From Candidatus Electrothrix scaldis (GTDB taxonomy: Bacteria; Desulfobacterota; Desulfobulbia; Desulfobulbales; Desulfobulbaceae), in contig CP138355.1 in the NCBI GenBank assembly GCA_033584155.1, forward strand, positions 1,302,001 to 1,366,000: a stretch of 64,000 nt of DNA, read 5' to 3'. Of this stretch, positions 26,198 to 36,422 are shown piece after piece. How positions within the stretch are numbered: the first letter of the stretch is position 1; each line of letters opens with the position of its first letter. Under the pieces are notes generated by a model. It was not told where the DNA came from and made no database searches. It was given only the letters and a program-made list of their open reading frames with translations. The position numbers were made by a program, and so were the translations under genes.

Positions 26198-28150
26198 TCA
26201 ATTCAATGTCGTGGGGTCAAGAGCGGCGAGTTCCTTATCAACACTACTAAGGTTCCGTTTTACTGTATTGTCCAACCCGGCGTAGGGATATTTCTGTAAA
26301 ATATCTTCAAGAAGTGTTTTTGAAGTAAGAAGATGCTGCTTTTTTACCTTGGAATCTGTTGCATTTTTGGCACGGAGAAAGAATGTAGCTGCTTTTTTTC
26401 GTGCTTCCTCACCAGCTGCCTTTGATGCCTTTTCTACTTTTTTACGTGCCTTGGCTCCCCAAGAGGTATCTTGCAAGTCCGTGAACAGAGCAATTGCCTT
26501 ATCGTATTCTGCTGCCAAAAAGGCTGCCTCTGCCTTGTCCCACTTTTCTTGTAATGCTGTATTGGCAGTCTGTCTAGGGGGAGGTGAAATTTTTTCTTTC
26601 TTTTCAGAGCGGACCTTCTCTTCCTTTGTTACAGTTTCTTCAGGTTGGCTGGCCTTTTCTGTGCTGGCAGCACCTGCTTGTCCCTGACTTTTTTGTGGGC
26701 TGTTTTCCCGGATTTCCGGTCTTGCTGTTTCTACGACAGCTGCTGGGGAAACAGGGCGCTCGGTTTGCACAGGAACAGGTACCTCAACAAGAAGAGAATT
26801 CTTTTTTTTCTGAATAACATCTTGTTTATCCAAGGGAAGTATGTCTAGTGGTACCTTGTCAAGTAAGGCCAAGGCATCCTTGCGCTGGTCGTTCGCAACG
26901 AGTTGGTCAAAGTTCCGTAGGAGTCCCCGGAACCATTGCTCTGCTTCCCGTTCTGCCTTGCCAGCCAGATTTTCAGCGTTGGCCCGAAGGGAGGAGCCGG
27001 GGTAGCTTTGAATAAAGGATTGGGCCTGCTGAACAACAGTGAATCCATCCTGCTCTGGGTTTGATGTTAATGAACTCAGAAGCAGTGCTGCGTAGGCATC
27101 GACTTTTTCTCTTTGGCTGTCAACGGATTGCAGGGCTGCCAGATGTTGCTGGTCAAAAGGTGCGTTGAGCTGCTGGAGTTCTTCATACAGTATGCGGGCA
27201 GGGAGATAGTTTCTCAGTGCGAACTCAACCTCGGATATTTTTTTCAATATTTTTATCTGAAGCGTTTTATTGCCTGTTTGACGTACGCTAGCGAGTAAAT
27301 CACTGAGCATACTCCGGGCTTCCTGCTCTCTTCCTTGTTTTAGCAAGGATTGGGCCTGTTGATACCTTTCTTCATAGTTTTGAGGAGGTTCAGCTGGCGG
27401 GAGCAGATTTACGTTTGTGCTATTTGGGACCTGCTCGTACGTTGTGTTGCTTTGTGGGGACTGACTAAAATCAGGCTGGGCTACTTGCGAAGGAACGGAG
27501 CCTGGAAAAGTCATCGGAGAAGAAAAAATATTGGGCGTTACTATCTGCCGGGGGGGGCGAGATAATTGTTTGAATAAGTTCGGACACTCTCCCTCAAGAT
27601 AGGCAAAATCTCTGTTTTGCAGATGTTGTAGAAGGACCACGAATTTTTCACGAGAATCTGCCTGGGGACGATCATTAAAGAGCTGGATTTGCAATTCAGT
27701 GTAGGCATCATGCAAAGCAGACACTTTGCTCTGACAGGATAACAGCTTTCTCGATTGTTCTGGCGTGCGATACTGAGATTTTACTTGTTCCAGTTCTTGC
27801 CAGGATTTTACCTGTTGGGCATAGAAGGAGACTCTCCCGCGTACTGTTGCCCGAATGGGTTGGAGCACTTGTCTGCTGTAGGCCAGTTGTTCTGCTGGTG
27901 ACAAATCCTGGTGTTCAATTTGGCGGGGCGTATAAGGAGATGTTGGCTGCGAAGGCACTTGACCAGTATATACGTTTCTCTGTTGCAGAGGTGGTGGAGA
28001 GCTTTGAGGCGGGGGAGGCGCTGTCGGCCTTTCCCTATATGGTCGGACTATCTGTCTGCTGGCTGTGCATCCAGAAAGAATGAATGCTGATGCTACTCCA
28101 AATAGCAGCAGTTTGAGATGAGTACTCAATGAGATAGACGAGATATGCAT
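26198..28150 (-). CDS. Large TPR-like lipoprotein
   Basis: The signal peptide ends at the lipobox LSGC (about residue 28), so it is lipid-anchored. A Pro/Gln-rich segment follows (PPPPQSSPPPLQQ). Residues about 235-450 and 530-630 are helical with TPR-like periodicity (YQQAQSLLKQGREQEARSML; WDKAEAAFLAAEYDKAIALF). A Pro/Lys/Glu-rich linker (about 450-520) separates them. It resembles outer-membrane lipoproteins such as BamD/LpoA in layout only; the LpoA-like N-terminal TPR and the penicillin-binding protein next door make an activator role possible. That role is speculation. Confidence 0.6.
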   Translation of the reverse strand: MHISSISLSTHLKLLLFGVASAFILSGCTASRQIVRPYRERPTAPPPPQSSPPPLQQRNVYTGQVPSQPTSPYTPRQIEHQDLSPAEQLAYSRQVLQPIRATVRGRVSFYAQQVKSWQELEQVKSQYRTPEQSRKLLSCQSKVSALHDAYTELQIQLFNDRPQADSREKFVVLLQHLQNRDFAYLEGECPNLFKQLSRPPRQIVTPNIFSSPMTFPGSVPSQVAQPDFSQSPQSNTTYEQVPNSTNVNLLPPAEPPQNYEERYQQAQSLLKQGREQEARSMLSDLLASVRQTGNKTLQIKILKKISEVEFALRNYLPARILYEELQQLNAPFDQQHLAALQSVDSQREKVDAYAALLLSSLTSNPEQDGFTVVQQAQSFIQSYPGSSLRANAENLAGKAEREAEQWFRGLLRNFDQLVANDQRKDALALLDKVPLDILPLDKQDVIQKKKNSLLVEVPVPVQTERPVSPAAVVETARPEIRENSPQKSQGQAGAASTEKASQPEETVTKEEKVRSEKKEKISPPPRQTANTALQEKWDKAEAAFLAAEYDKAIALFTDLQDTSWGAKARKKVEKASKAAGEEARKKAATFFLRAKNATDSKVKKQHLLTSKTLLEDILQKYPYAGLDNTVKRNLSSVDKELAALDPTTLN

Positions 28151-28487
28151 TTTCTTTTTGTCGAATAAGGTTAAGCCGTTGGAGCTTAAGTGATTTTTTT
28201 AGTTCGATCCTGTTATCCGCTGCTATCGGCATTTTTTGCCAAAATGCGGGAGAAAAGGCAGGGCGGTTATTGCTGAATCCTGATGCTGAAGGCTGCTACC
28301 ACGTGAGAAAGCTATCAGAAAACGGGAGTCTGTACAATTCCTTTTTTTATTCGGTATGGAAAAAACGTACTCCTCCCTGTTCTGTCGCGTTTTTTAAAGG
28401 TGTTTCTGAGGTGCAGTGAGGACAAGGCATAATAAACAGTAAACACGTAAGAGTCAGAGGGGCAGAGAAGACCACCGCCCCCTGACG
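28151..28487. other. Non-coding gap with a hairpin after the penicillin-binding protein gene
   Basis: This 337-base gap lies between two minus-strand genes. Its right end has an inverted repeat GTCAGAGGGGC / GCCCCCTGAC (28453-28463 with 28477-28486) directly downstream of the penicillin-binding protein gene stop. There is no T tract, so termination would be weak. Otherwise nothing recognisable was seen. Confidence 0.4.
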
Positions 28488-31400
28488 TTAGGGTTGTTGG
28501 TTGAGCCAGAAGGGAATGAACCGCCGTTCCAGAGTAAATCCATTGTTTCTGTCTATGATTCCGTGTCCTAAGGCAACAGGGCTATTGGGGGTGATGGTTG
28601 TCCGTTCCCCTGCGCCTCTTCCGCTTCTGATTCCTCCGTTATTATGCTGTACCGGGAAGAAATATTGACCTGTGTCAGGATATTTTAAAGAGATACCGTC
28701 GAAAGCGAGATCAACCGGATCCAGTCGGTCTGCGACCCCTTCGAGAGAGTACAAGGCTCCGGCTATAGAGCTCCAGGTGGGGAGGGCTCCCTGTGAACCG
28801 CTGATGCGGGTGGAATCTTTTTTCATAGGGTCGTTGTCATCAAAGCCAACATATACGCCGACAGTGTAGCCTGATTCAAGGAGAAGGTTTCCTCCCCCCT
28901 GCTCCGTTTTGGTGGGAACATATCCGAGGAAAGCAGCATTACGAAAATCGTTCGCTGTACCGGTTTTTCCCATGAGTGGGAGTGCAAGATTCAGTTGCTG
29001 CAATTTGGCATTGCGTTCATCATCCTGACTTTCTAGGCGAACGTTCTTCTTGGCATAGCGTCCTGTTCCGTACCGGACAACATTTTCGAGAATGTTGCTC
29101 ACTTCATTGCTGGTTTTCCGGTCAATGACAGGCGTTGCCGCTGTTTTTCGTGCGTAAATTATCTCTCCATCTGCACCGACAATCTGTTCGATAATTGCTA
29201 AGCCTTCTTCCTCATGAAGAGCATCTTGATTTATTTCTTTATCATGGGCAGGGAGATGAACAGAGTAGTTTTTTCCAGAGACCAAGGTTTCATACATGCG
29301 GACTGCTTCCAAGAGCGATATCACATTGGACCCGAGAGGGAAGGAAAGGACCGGATCAAGCTGGCTGGATACGCCACATTCGTGAGCAAGTCGTATCAGG
29401 TATTGCAGGCCGAGCATAACCCTGTAATCAGGAATTGCCGTAAGGACCTGCATGGAATAGTTATTCTGCGTTGCTAAGGCGGCCTGCTCCACGTGCATCT
29501 GTTGTTCAACCATTTGAAGGCCTGTTGAACTCACTTTACCTTCCAGCAGGATATTATTCCATAAGGAATTTTTTTCAGAAGAAAACAGCCTTGCTAGGCG
29601 TTGGCGAAGGGTAAATTCACTGACCGGTCGCCATTCTTTCGGCAGCTTGCTTTTCATGGTGTAGATGAGTCTTCCTTGCCCATTTTCCACAAGTGAGCCT
29701 GCTGGGCGTTCTCCTTCAAGCTCCTCCGGTGTCTGCTGGTTAAAAAAAGCAAAGGGGTTGCCGAACCATGTAGGGAGTTGCTCAAGGTACTGACGATATT
29801 TTTGCAGGGCCTGGTTCACTGCTTTGAGCTCCAGGTAGCTGCCATGCAGCATGGAAAGGCGAGTCCAATATTCAGAGCGTTGGCGGGCTTTGAGGTTTTT
29901 CTTTTTCAGGTCCTGATAGATTTCTCCTCGGAATTTTGCAAAATTAAGCCCATAGTGGATCCTCTGCCATTCGCGGTATTCTTGAGCTCGCCCGTCAAAA
30001 AGAAAGTCGGCCTCTAATTTTTGAATGGCCTGTTCATAGGATGCCCGCTCAAGACTTCCTGAGGTGACACGGATGCCAAAGGTATCGCGCATGCGGCTGC
30101 TGAAGTGCTGGTAACTCTCTTTTTCTTTAGTCCTGGGGGCCATATCCAGGAAGGTGGCTAACTCCTGGATTTGTGCCGGATTGAGTCGGTCGGTGAGATG
30201 ATACAGCAACCAGACAGCAGCGACATTTTCCGATTTTACCCCTGCCCAGCTCATGGAGACATGATGAAAGGGGCTTTTATGATCTGGGCGAGGAAAGTAG
30301 GGCTCTCCCAGGAAAAGAAAAATGTTTCTTTGGTTATCAAGTTTATCCAGCGGGTTCCAGCCGAGTTGCAGGGCAGCGGCAAAGAGAAAGGGTTTCAATG
30401 TTGATCCCATAAGGCGCTTAGCAGTAACAGCACGATTGAAGAAGCGATTTTCCATACCACCTGCCATAGAACGAATCATGCCTTGTTGTATAACAAGGGC
30501 CGCTCCTTGTAATTCTGGATACCGTTCAAGAGCTAAAGTGGGGGTGCCGTCAAAAAAATCAACCTCTTGGACGCTGACATAAACGCGATCCTTAGGCTGC
30601 AGGCGGGCGAGCAGGTCTCCCAGGTCTTTTTTTCCTGGCTTAGCCCAACGTCCTTTCCGGTATTTGACAAGAGCAACCAGCATGCGCTCAAGTCCCTGGC
30701 GATCAATGAAGCCCTCTGGCTGTTTCGGGCCAAAGCTCACAGAAATAATAGGTTGCTCGGGATTGCTGGTGTCGATTTCCTTGATATTGCCGAAAAGGAA
30801 TCCTTGTTTGACGATATCCTTATCACCTTTTTTATCCTTGTATTCTTGCTGCACTTCTTCTCTGGTATAACCGCGCAGGCGGACATCAAGACGGGAGAGC
30901 TCCCGGCGAAGACCGTATAAGGTTTCCGTTTGTAAGGTGTGATCAACTGTGCTGATAATCCGGGCGCCTGATGTGGAAATGTTGTCAATCCCGTGTTGAG
31001 CCAAGGCCTTGGTGATGACCTCGGATTCCAGGCCCTCTTTGACGAGATCCATGATGGTGTTCAGGGCAAAGCGAGTTTTGCCACGATTGAAGATAATTTC
31101 TTCTTTAGCTGCCGTGTCGTATTCGTTCTGGCCGATCATGCCAAGTTTGAGCATGTTTCCCAGTACGTACTCTGCCCGTTCTTCTGCCCGTAACCTAGCT
31201 TTGAGGGTAGCTACCTTGTCTTTTTTAATAAATGGGTTGTAATAATTGGGTTGCTTTACCGAGCCAGCTATGAAAGCTGCTTCCAGCAGGGTGAGCTCGC
31301 TTGGTTCTTTGTCGAAATAGTATCGAGCTGCGACGCCCAACCCATGTCCGTTGCCGCTGACGTAAAATTGATTGCAGTAAAATTCCAGGATCTGTTCTTT

Positions 31401-31892
31401 TGAAAAGCGGTATTCCAGGCGGAGGGCAAAGAGCATTTCCTTGAGTTTCGCCTCATAGCTGCGCGACTCACGTTTAAAAAGGTTTTTTGCTGTTTGCTGG
31501 GTGATGGTGCTGCCGCCCTGGACAATACGACCTGCTTTAAGGTTTGCCAACATAGCTCGGGCAATACCATAAAAATCAATGCCGTAATGATTGAAAAATT
31601 GGTCATCCTCAGCCGCAACAATGGCATTAATGAATTTTTCCGGGATTTGGTCATATTTGAGATATTGGCGGTGAATATCCTCAAACAAAACACCGAGCTT
31701 GTCTTTACCATCGCGATAATAGACAGGGCTTTCCCTTCCCAGAATGGAAGATATGTTCTCAGGGGCCATTTCCGGGCAGGGAACCTCGGTCACCAGATAA
31801 TATACCCAGCCTAAGGCGCCAGCAGTTGCTAGGAGGCCTAGAAAAGAAAAAAAGAAAAATATCTTAAGGATAAATCTGAAAAAACGGCGCAT
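28488..31892 (-). CDS. Class A penicillin-binding protein (transglycosylase/transpeptidase), unusually long
   Basis: It polymerises and cross-links peptidoglycan at the inner membrane. There is one membrane helix at residues 9-30. The GT51 domain has AAEDDQFFNHYGID (catalytic Glu) and GGSTITQQTAKNLFKRE. The transpeptidase has the SxxK motif in GSTLKPFLFAAALQ near residue 480, an SEN at about 535, and GKTGTAND near 1000. The 1134 residues exceed the 750-900 typical for PBP1A. The extra length lies between SxN and KTG, in a helical, Gln/Arg-rich segment (about 550-800). Promoter space is the 377-base divergent gap with mltD. Confidence 0.93.
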   Translation of the reverse strand: MRRFFRFILKIFFFFSFLGLLATAGALGWVYYLVTEVPCPEMAPENISSILGRESPVYYRDGKDKLGVLFEDIHRQYLKYDQIPEKFINAIVAAEDDQFFNHYGIDFYGIARAMLANLKAGRIVQGGSTITQQTAKNLFKRESRSYEAKLKEMLFALRLEYRFSKEQILEFYCNQFYVSGNGHGLGVAARYYFDKEPSELTLLEAAFIAGSVKQPNYYNPFIKKDKVATLKARLRAEERAEYVLGNMLKLGMIGQNEYDTAAKEEIIFNRGKTRFALNTIMDLVKEGLESEVITKALAQHGIDNISTSGARIISTVDHTLQTETLYGLRRELSRLDVRLRGYTREEVQQEYKDKKGDKDIVKQGFLFGNIKEIDTSNPEQPIISVSFGPKQPEGFIDRQGLERMLVALVKYRKGRWAKPGKKDLGDLLARLQPKDRVYVSVQEVDFFDGTPTLALERYPELQGAALVIQQGMIRSMAGGMENRFFNRAVTAKRLMGSTLKPFLFAAALQLGWNPLDKLDNQRNIFLFLGEPYFPRPDHKSPFHHVSMSWAGVKSENVAAVWLLYHLTDRLNPAQIQELATFLDMAPRTKEKESYQHFSSRMRDTFGIRVTSGSLERASYEQAIQKLEADFLFDGRAQEYREWQRIHYGLNFAKFRGEIYQDLKKKNLKARQRSEYWTRLSMLHGSYLELKAVNQALQKYRQYLEQLPTWFGNPFAFFNQQTPEELEGERPAGSLVENGQGRLIYTMKSKLPKEWRPVSEFTLRQRLARLFSSEKNSLWNNILLEGKVSSTGLQMVEQQMHVEQAALATQNNYSMQVLTAIPDYRVMLGLQYLIRLAHECGVSSQLDPVLSFPLGSNVISLLEAVRMYETLVSGKNYSVHLPAHDKEINQDALHEEEGLAIIEQIVGADGEIIYARKTAATPVIDRKTSNEVSNILENVVRYGTGRYAKKNVRLESQDDERNAKLQQLNLALPLMGKTGTANDFRNAAFLGYVPTKTEQGGGNLLLESGYTVGVYVGFDDNDPMKKDSTRISGSQGALPTWSSIAGALYSLEGVADRLDPVDLAFDGISLKYPDTGQYFFPVQHNNGGIRSGRGAGERTTITPNSPVALGHGIIDRNNGFTLERRFIPFWLNQQP

Positions 31893-32198
31893 GGATATTT
31901 AATAAAGGTGTTGGAAAGAATGAAAGGGACATGCCTTCCTGTATTTCTTGGGTGGAGAAAGCAAGGCGGAACAAGCCCTGTGGAGGACTGATTTATACCG
32001 CAAAGAAAATTTGAAACACAACGGGAAAGAGATGTTTTTTTCTTGCTGTAGGGAAAAGAGTAGATCCTGTCGTAACATAGTATATTTGTAAATCAAAATT
32101 GGAACAATTGTCAACAATATGTTTTTCCTTGTAAAATAATATTTGTCTATGGTACCCTCTTGCATAGGGTATTTTTACGGTTTGGCGCTCGTTTATCC

Positions 32199-32220
32199 GA
32201 CCGTTTAAATAAAAACGGTC
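32199..32220. promoter_or_regulatory. Inverted repeat in the divergent promoter region
   Basis: GACCGTTT and AAACGGTC form an 8-bp perfect inverted repeat with a 6-base loop. It lies 49 bases before the lytic transglycosylase gene, in the 377-base gap shared with the penicillin-binding protein gene. A TATGAT hexamer near 32247 could be a -10 box for the plus-strand gene. The repeat could be an operator or a terminator-like hairpin; evidence is weak. The rest of the gap (31893-32198) shows nothing clear. Confidence 0.35.
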
Positions 32221-32269
32221 GAGCCACGACTGAAAATTTATTTGTTATGATACGATAGCGTAAGAAAGA

Positions 32270-34225
32270 ATGAAAGTATCCTTAGTTGTCCCCCTTGTCT
32301 CGCTTCCTTTTTTTGTAGCCTGTTCTCCTGCTGTTCATAATACTGACCCCCTCAAGAATATCAATCAGGAAGAGCTTGCCCGTCATTCTTTTTTGCCGGA
32401 ACAGGGTGAAGGAGAACGTGATTTGGTGCAGGGGAAGGAAAAACAGCATCCTGTAGCTTCTGGGTCAGAAAAGAAGTTGTCTCAAACCACAGGAGTAAAG
32501 CAACAGGGAGGGGAAACAAGCGTGGTTAAATATCATGACCAGCATGCATATCCAGCAGATAATCTTGGTAGAACTCCCATAAAATATAGATCAACAGGTA
32601 TTCCGCAAGCACGAGTAGTATATAGCTCAGAATTGGTTCCCATTGTTGAGGAGAGGGAGCAAGGAGAAAATGAGGGGAGAAAGGAAGTCACAGCTTCCTC
32701 TGTACGTCCTCTTTTACAAAAAGAAGGTTTAGAAAAAATTTCTCGTCCATCCCTCAGCAGTATAGGGCGTAGTGTTCGTCATGTTGATCATGTTGGCAGT
32801 GAGGAGCCAGAAGAGGTCGCCCCGCTGTATATCCCTGTACAGTCGGAACAGGAGCTGAAAGAAGAATTGACAGCCTTAGAGAAGACCGGAGATTGGAGTG
32901 ATGACGGGGCTGGAAAACAAACTGCGTTGGCCACCTATGGAATACAATGCGATCTGCCCAAATCCTTTGCTTCTCCTCGTATCAATTTGAATCTGGATTT
33001 CCTGACTTCTATAGCAAAGGGAAAACAGGTCGTGCCGGAGAAAAAAGCTGAACAGCCTGAAGAGGCTGAGGAAGCTGAAGAGACAGGGAAGCTTGCTTGT
33101 GATTTTCCGGTAACTATTAATAAGCAGGTTGAATTTTATCTGGATCAATTTCAAAATCGACAACGAAGAACCTTCAGGACTTGGCTGAAGCGCGCGGCAA
33201 ATTATTTGCCCGCCGTTGAAAAGGAATTGGAAGAAGCTGGCTTGCCTAAGTCACTTGCATATCTTGCGATGATTGAGTCAGGTTTTAATCCGGTCGCTTA
33301 TTCTCCGGCCCGTGCTGCTGGTTTATGGCAGTTTATGTCAAGTACAGCAAGGACCTACGGGTTACGTGTTGATTCCTGGGTGGATGAACGTCGTGATCCT
33401 GAAAAATCTACACAGGCAGCGGTGTCCTATCTGAATGCCTTGTATAAACGCTTTGGTGATTGGCAACTTGCGGTTGCTGCCTATAATGCGGGAGAAGGAA
33501 AGATTCAAAGGGGCTTAGATAATTATGGGGCAAAGACCTTCTGGGAGTTAGCGGCCAAAAAATATTTGCCTCTTGAGACCAAACGTTATGTGCCCAAATT
33601 GATAGCTGCCATTATTATTGCTCATGACCCGAAACGCTATGGCTTTCAGCCAGTTCAAGGGAAGGAAGAACAATATGATGTTGTTGACGTTCCCTCGCGT
33701 ACGTCATTGTCAGCAATTGCAGCTGCCGGTGGTTGCTCGGTGAAAAAGATTCGCCAGCTGAATAATGAGTTACTCAAGAATAAGGTCCCGCCAACAAAAG
33801 GCATGTACCGAGTAAAGGTGCCAGCAGGAAGCAGTATGCGTATTGCTGCGAATCTTGAGAAAATTCGTGCTGCTGAAGAGCGAAAGATCGTGCATAAATT
33901 GCGTGCAGGTGAGACATTGTCCGGGGTCGGTAAACAATATAACGTTTCTGTTAATATGATTATGCAATGGAATGATATTAATGATGTGCGCCGGATTCGG
34001 GCTGGACGAAAGCTCGCCTTGTACTTAGGGGGGAAATCCGGTGTTGCTGCGGCAGATGTCGGTGAAGAGAAGGAGGCCGTAAGTTATTATAAGGTTCGTA
34101 ATGGAGACTCTCTCTGGTCTATAGCTCGTAAACATCAGGTTTCCACCAAGGAAATTAAACGCTGGAACAGTTTGGATAATAATTTGCTTCATCCCGGCAA
34201 AAAACTGGTTATTAAGAAAAGTTAA
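32270..34225 (+). CDS. mltD: MltD-like membrane-bound lytic transglycosylase with LysM repeats
   Basis: The protein of 651 residues cleaves peptidoglycan glycan strands. The N-terminus is a lipoprotein signal with a possible lipobox VACS (residues 16-19). A long low-complexity linker (about 30-280) follows. The SLT domain (about 300-420) has the catalytic Glu in IESGFNPVAYSPARAAGLWQ, and AAYNAGEGKI. Two LysM modules lie at the C-terminus (IVHKLRAGETLSGVGKQYNV, YYKVRNGDSLWSIARKHQV). Family membership is clear. It is divergent from a penicillin-binding protein gene, so both wall synthesis and turnover start from the same gap. Confidence 0.92.
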   Translation: MKVSLVVPLVSLPFFVACSPAVHNTDPLKNINQEELARHSFLPEQGEGERDLVQGKEKQHPVASGSEKKLSQTTGVKQQGGETSVVKYHDQHAYPADNLGRTPIKYRSTGIPQARVVYSSELVPIVEEREQGENEGRKEVTASSVRPLLQKEGLEKISRPSLSSIGRSVRHVDHVGSEEPEEVAPLYIPVQSEQELKEELTALEKTGDWSDDGAGKQTALATYGIQCDLPKSFASPRINLNLDFLTSIAKGKQVVPEKKAEQPEEAEEAEETGKLACDFPVTINKQVEFYLDQFQNRQRRTFRTWLKRAANYLPAVEKELEEAGLPKSLAYLAMIESGFNPVAYSPARAAGLWQFMSSTARTYGLRVDSWVDERRDPEKSTQAAVSYLNALYKRFGDWQLAVAAYNAGEGKIQRGLDNYGAKTFWELAAKKYLPLETKRYVPKLIAAIIIAHDPKRYGFQPVQGKEEQYDVVDVPSRTSLSAIAAAGGCSVKKIRQLNNELLKNKVPPTKGMYRVKVPAGSSMRIAANLEKIRAAEERKIVHKLRAGETLSGVGKQYNVSVNMIMQWNDINDVRRIRAGRKLALYLGGKSGVAAADVGEEKEAVSYYKVRNGDSLWSIARKHQVSTKEIKRWNSLDNNLLHPGKKLVIKKS

Positions 34226-34316
34226 TTTGGGTTTAGTTTACGAGCTTTAAGTATGCTTGCTCTCTTGAATATTTTTCTTCGATAGACCTTTTCGTTATGG
34301 TTGCTCATGAGTAATA

Positions 34317-34859
34317 ATGAATAAAAGAAGTTGGCGTCTGGTTCATCGATGGGCCGGGCTTTTTTTGCTTGGCTTTGTGCTTTTTTACTGCCTGACCGGA
34401 TTGTTGCTTAATCATAGGAAGTCGTTTGGTTATTTTCAAAACCGCCAGACAACAAGTGCAACCATTGAAGTTCAGTCAGAGGATGTGCTGAACGATGTGG
34501 TTGAGAAGTATAAACAACTGATCGGACGTGATGATGATCCCACCGTTATTCGTTTGAAACCGGAAGGGGTTATAGAGTTTCTCTACGGCTCTCATGGGCG
34601 CACAACCTATGTTATTGATACAATGCAGGGGCTCATGACCCGCATTGGTAAGGAGGAACAGCAGCCCTGGTACTGGTTGAATAATCTGCATAAATCTTCC
34701 AAGGTTTCTTCGGCTTGGCTTGTACTGACTGATTGCATAGCCGTTCTGATTATTATTCTTGCCCTGAGTGGATTGGTTATTTTTCGTTATACGCGCCTAG
34801 ATATCCTATTACTTGCCTGCGGAGGGCTGGTTATGCTTGGTGGCATGCTCCTGTCATGA
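34317..34859 (+). CDS. PepSY-associated membrane protein
   Basis: The 180-residue protein opens with WRLVHRWAGLFLLGFVLFYCLTGLLLNH, the first helix of PepSY-type membrane proteins, and has HKSSKVSSAWLVLTDCIAVLIIILALSGL near residue 125, a second helix, with a third at the end. The part between helices (about 38-115) is a PepSY-like periplasmic domain with YVIDTMQGLM. His residues 9 and 27 could hold haem as in related reductase-like proteins, but this is not established. It precedes the exonuclease gene by 18 bases. Confidence 0.75.
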   Translation: MNKRSWRLVHRWAGLFLLGFVLFYCLTGLLLNHRKSFGYFQNRQTTSATIEVQSEDVLNDVVEKYKQLIGRDDDPTVIRLKPEGVIEFLYGSHGRTTYVIDTMQGLMTRIGKEEQQPWYWLNNLHKSSKVSSAWLVLTDCIAVLIIILALSGLVIFRYTRLDILLLACGGLVMLGGMLLS

Positions 34860-34877
34860 TTTCTTTTTATATGGTGT

Positions 34878-36296
34878 ATGGCTGATATTACTCTATTATG
34901 GCATGATTATGAGACTTGGGGGGTGAATCCTCGCAGGGATAGGCCTGCTCAGTTTGCCGCAATTCGAACGAATACAGTGTTGGAAGAGGTGGGCGAGCCG
35001 ATTATGCTCTATTGTCGTCCATCTGACGATTTCCTTCCCCATCCGGAAGCAGCAATGCTGACCGGCATTTCCCCTCAGGAGGCGGCAGCAAAAGGTATTA
35101 ACGAAGCAAACTTTTTTCAAAGGATTCATTCTGCTTTTTCAGCGCCTGGAACCTGCGGAGTAGGGTATAACACGCTCCGTTTTGATGACGAAGTCACCCG
35201 CTTCGGTTTTTATCGTAATTTTATTGATCCATATGCCCGTGAATGGCAAAACGGTAATAGCCGTTGGGATATTATAGATCTGATGCGATTGGCCTATGCC
35301 TTGCGGCCTGAGGATATCCATTGGCCGAGAAAAGAGGACGGTAGTGTCAGCTTCAAGCTGGAAGAACTCACCGCAGCAAACGGAATAGAGCATGATGGTG
35401 CCCATGATGCCTTGGCCGATGTGCGGGCAACGATTGCTTTGGCCCGCCTCATCAAGACGCTTAAGCCACGCCTCTATGCATATTATTTCAACTTGCGCAG
35501 CAAGCATGAAGCGGCCAAATTGCTGGACCTGAGAGAGTACGGGATGGTTCTTCATGTCAGTGGTATGTATCCTGCCGATCAGGGATGTATAGCCCCTGTC
35601 GTTCCTCTGCTTCAGCATCCACGGAATAAAAACGAAATTATTGTCTATGATCTGCGTCGCGCCCCGCAGTTCCTTTTAGGTATGAGCGTGGATGAGATGG
35701 AAGAAAATTTGTATACTCGTGCTACGGACCTTCCTGAAAGTGTTGAGCGAATCGCTCTCAAGGGAGTGCATCTGAATAAGTCTCCTGCCTTGGCTCCAAC
35801 CAACACCTTGAGTCCAGAAATGGCAGCCCAATGGCAGATTGATTGGCAGGTGGTTGAGCAGCATCGCCAGATGCTCCTTGCAGATTCCAGCCTTATACCT
35901 CGTCTTGAAGAACTCTATCTCCGCACAGCAGATATCGGGATACAGGATGTTGATCATGCCTTATATGCTGGCTTTATTCCTAATACTGATCGTAGACGCT
36001 GCGAAACCTTGCTAAGGAAGTCACCTGAACAGCTTGCGGAATGGGTGCCTGATTTTGAAGATAGCCGTTTGTCCGCTCTCTATTTTCGCTATCGGGCGAG
36101 AAACTGGCCTGAGACCCTTAATGAAAAAGAGAAGGATCAATGGCGACAGTTTTGCGAGGCTCGTTTGCTTGCTGGCGAATTCGGTAATGAGTTGACGCTA
36201 CACGGGTATCAGCATATTTTAGAGGAGATGCTCCAGCAAGGTATACCAGAAAAGAGGCAGGAACTCTTTAGGCTGTTGGTGGAGTGGGTACAATGA
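34878..36296 (+). CDS. sbcB: Exodeoxyribonuclease I
   Basis: The 472-residue enzyme degrades single-stranded DNA 3' to 5' in recombination and mismatch repair. The DEDDh site is complete: HDYETWGVNPRRDRPAQFA at the start, GVGYNTLRFDDEVTRFG near residue 95, and HDGAHDALADVRAT near 173. The C-terminal SH3-like and helical parts follow (ERIALKGVHLNKSPALAP). Length is usual for the family. It forms a short operon with the PepSY gene. Confidence 0.96.
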   Translation: MADITLLWHDYETWGVNPRRDRPAQFAAIRTNTVLEEVGEPIMLYCRPSDDFLPHPEAAMLTGISPQEAAAKGINEANFFQRIHSAFSAPGTCGVGYNTLRFDDEVTRFGFYRNFIDPYAREWQNGNSRWDIIDLMRLAYALRPEDIHWPRKEDGSVSFKLEELTAANGIEHDGAHDALADVRATIALARLIKTLKPRLYAYYFNLRSKHEAAKLLDLREYGMVLHVSGMYPADQGCIAPVVPLLQHPRNKNEIIVYDLRRAPQFLLGMSVDEMEENLYTRATDLPESVERIALKGVHLNKSPALAPTNTLSPEMAAQWQIDWQVVEQHRQMLLADSSLIPRLEELYLRTADIGIQDVDHALYAGFIPNTDRRRCETLLRKSPEQLAEWVPDFEDSRLSALYFRYRARNWPETLNEKEKDQWRQFCEARLLAGEFGNELTLHGYQHILEEMLQQGIPEKRQELFRLLVEWVQ

Positions 36297-36422
36297 ATTC
36301 TCTGGTTTGTGGAAGGTTACGATAGAGATGTAGGACTGTAATGAGTACAGTACAATACGTACGATAGCGATGTCTTTGTGCATCGAAGTATGATTTTTTC
36401 GGGAGAAGGGTGCTGTCGGGGG

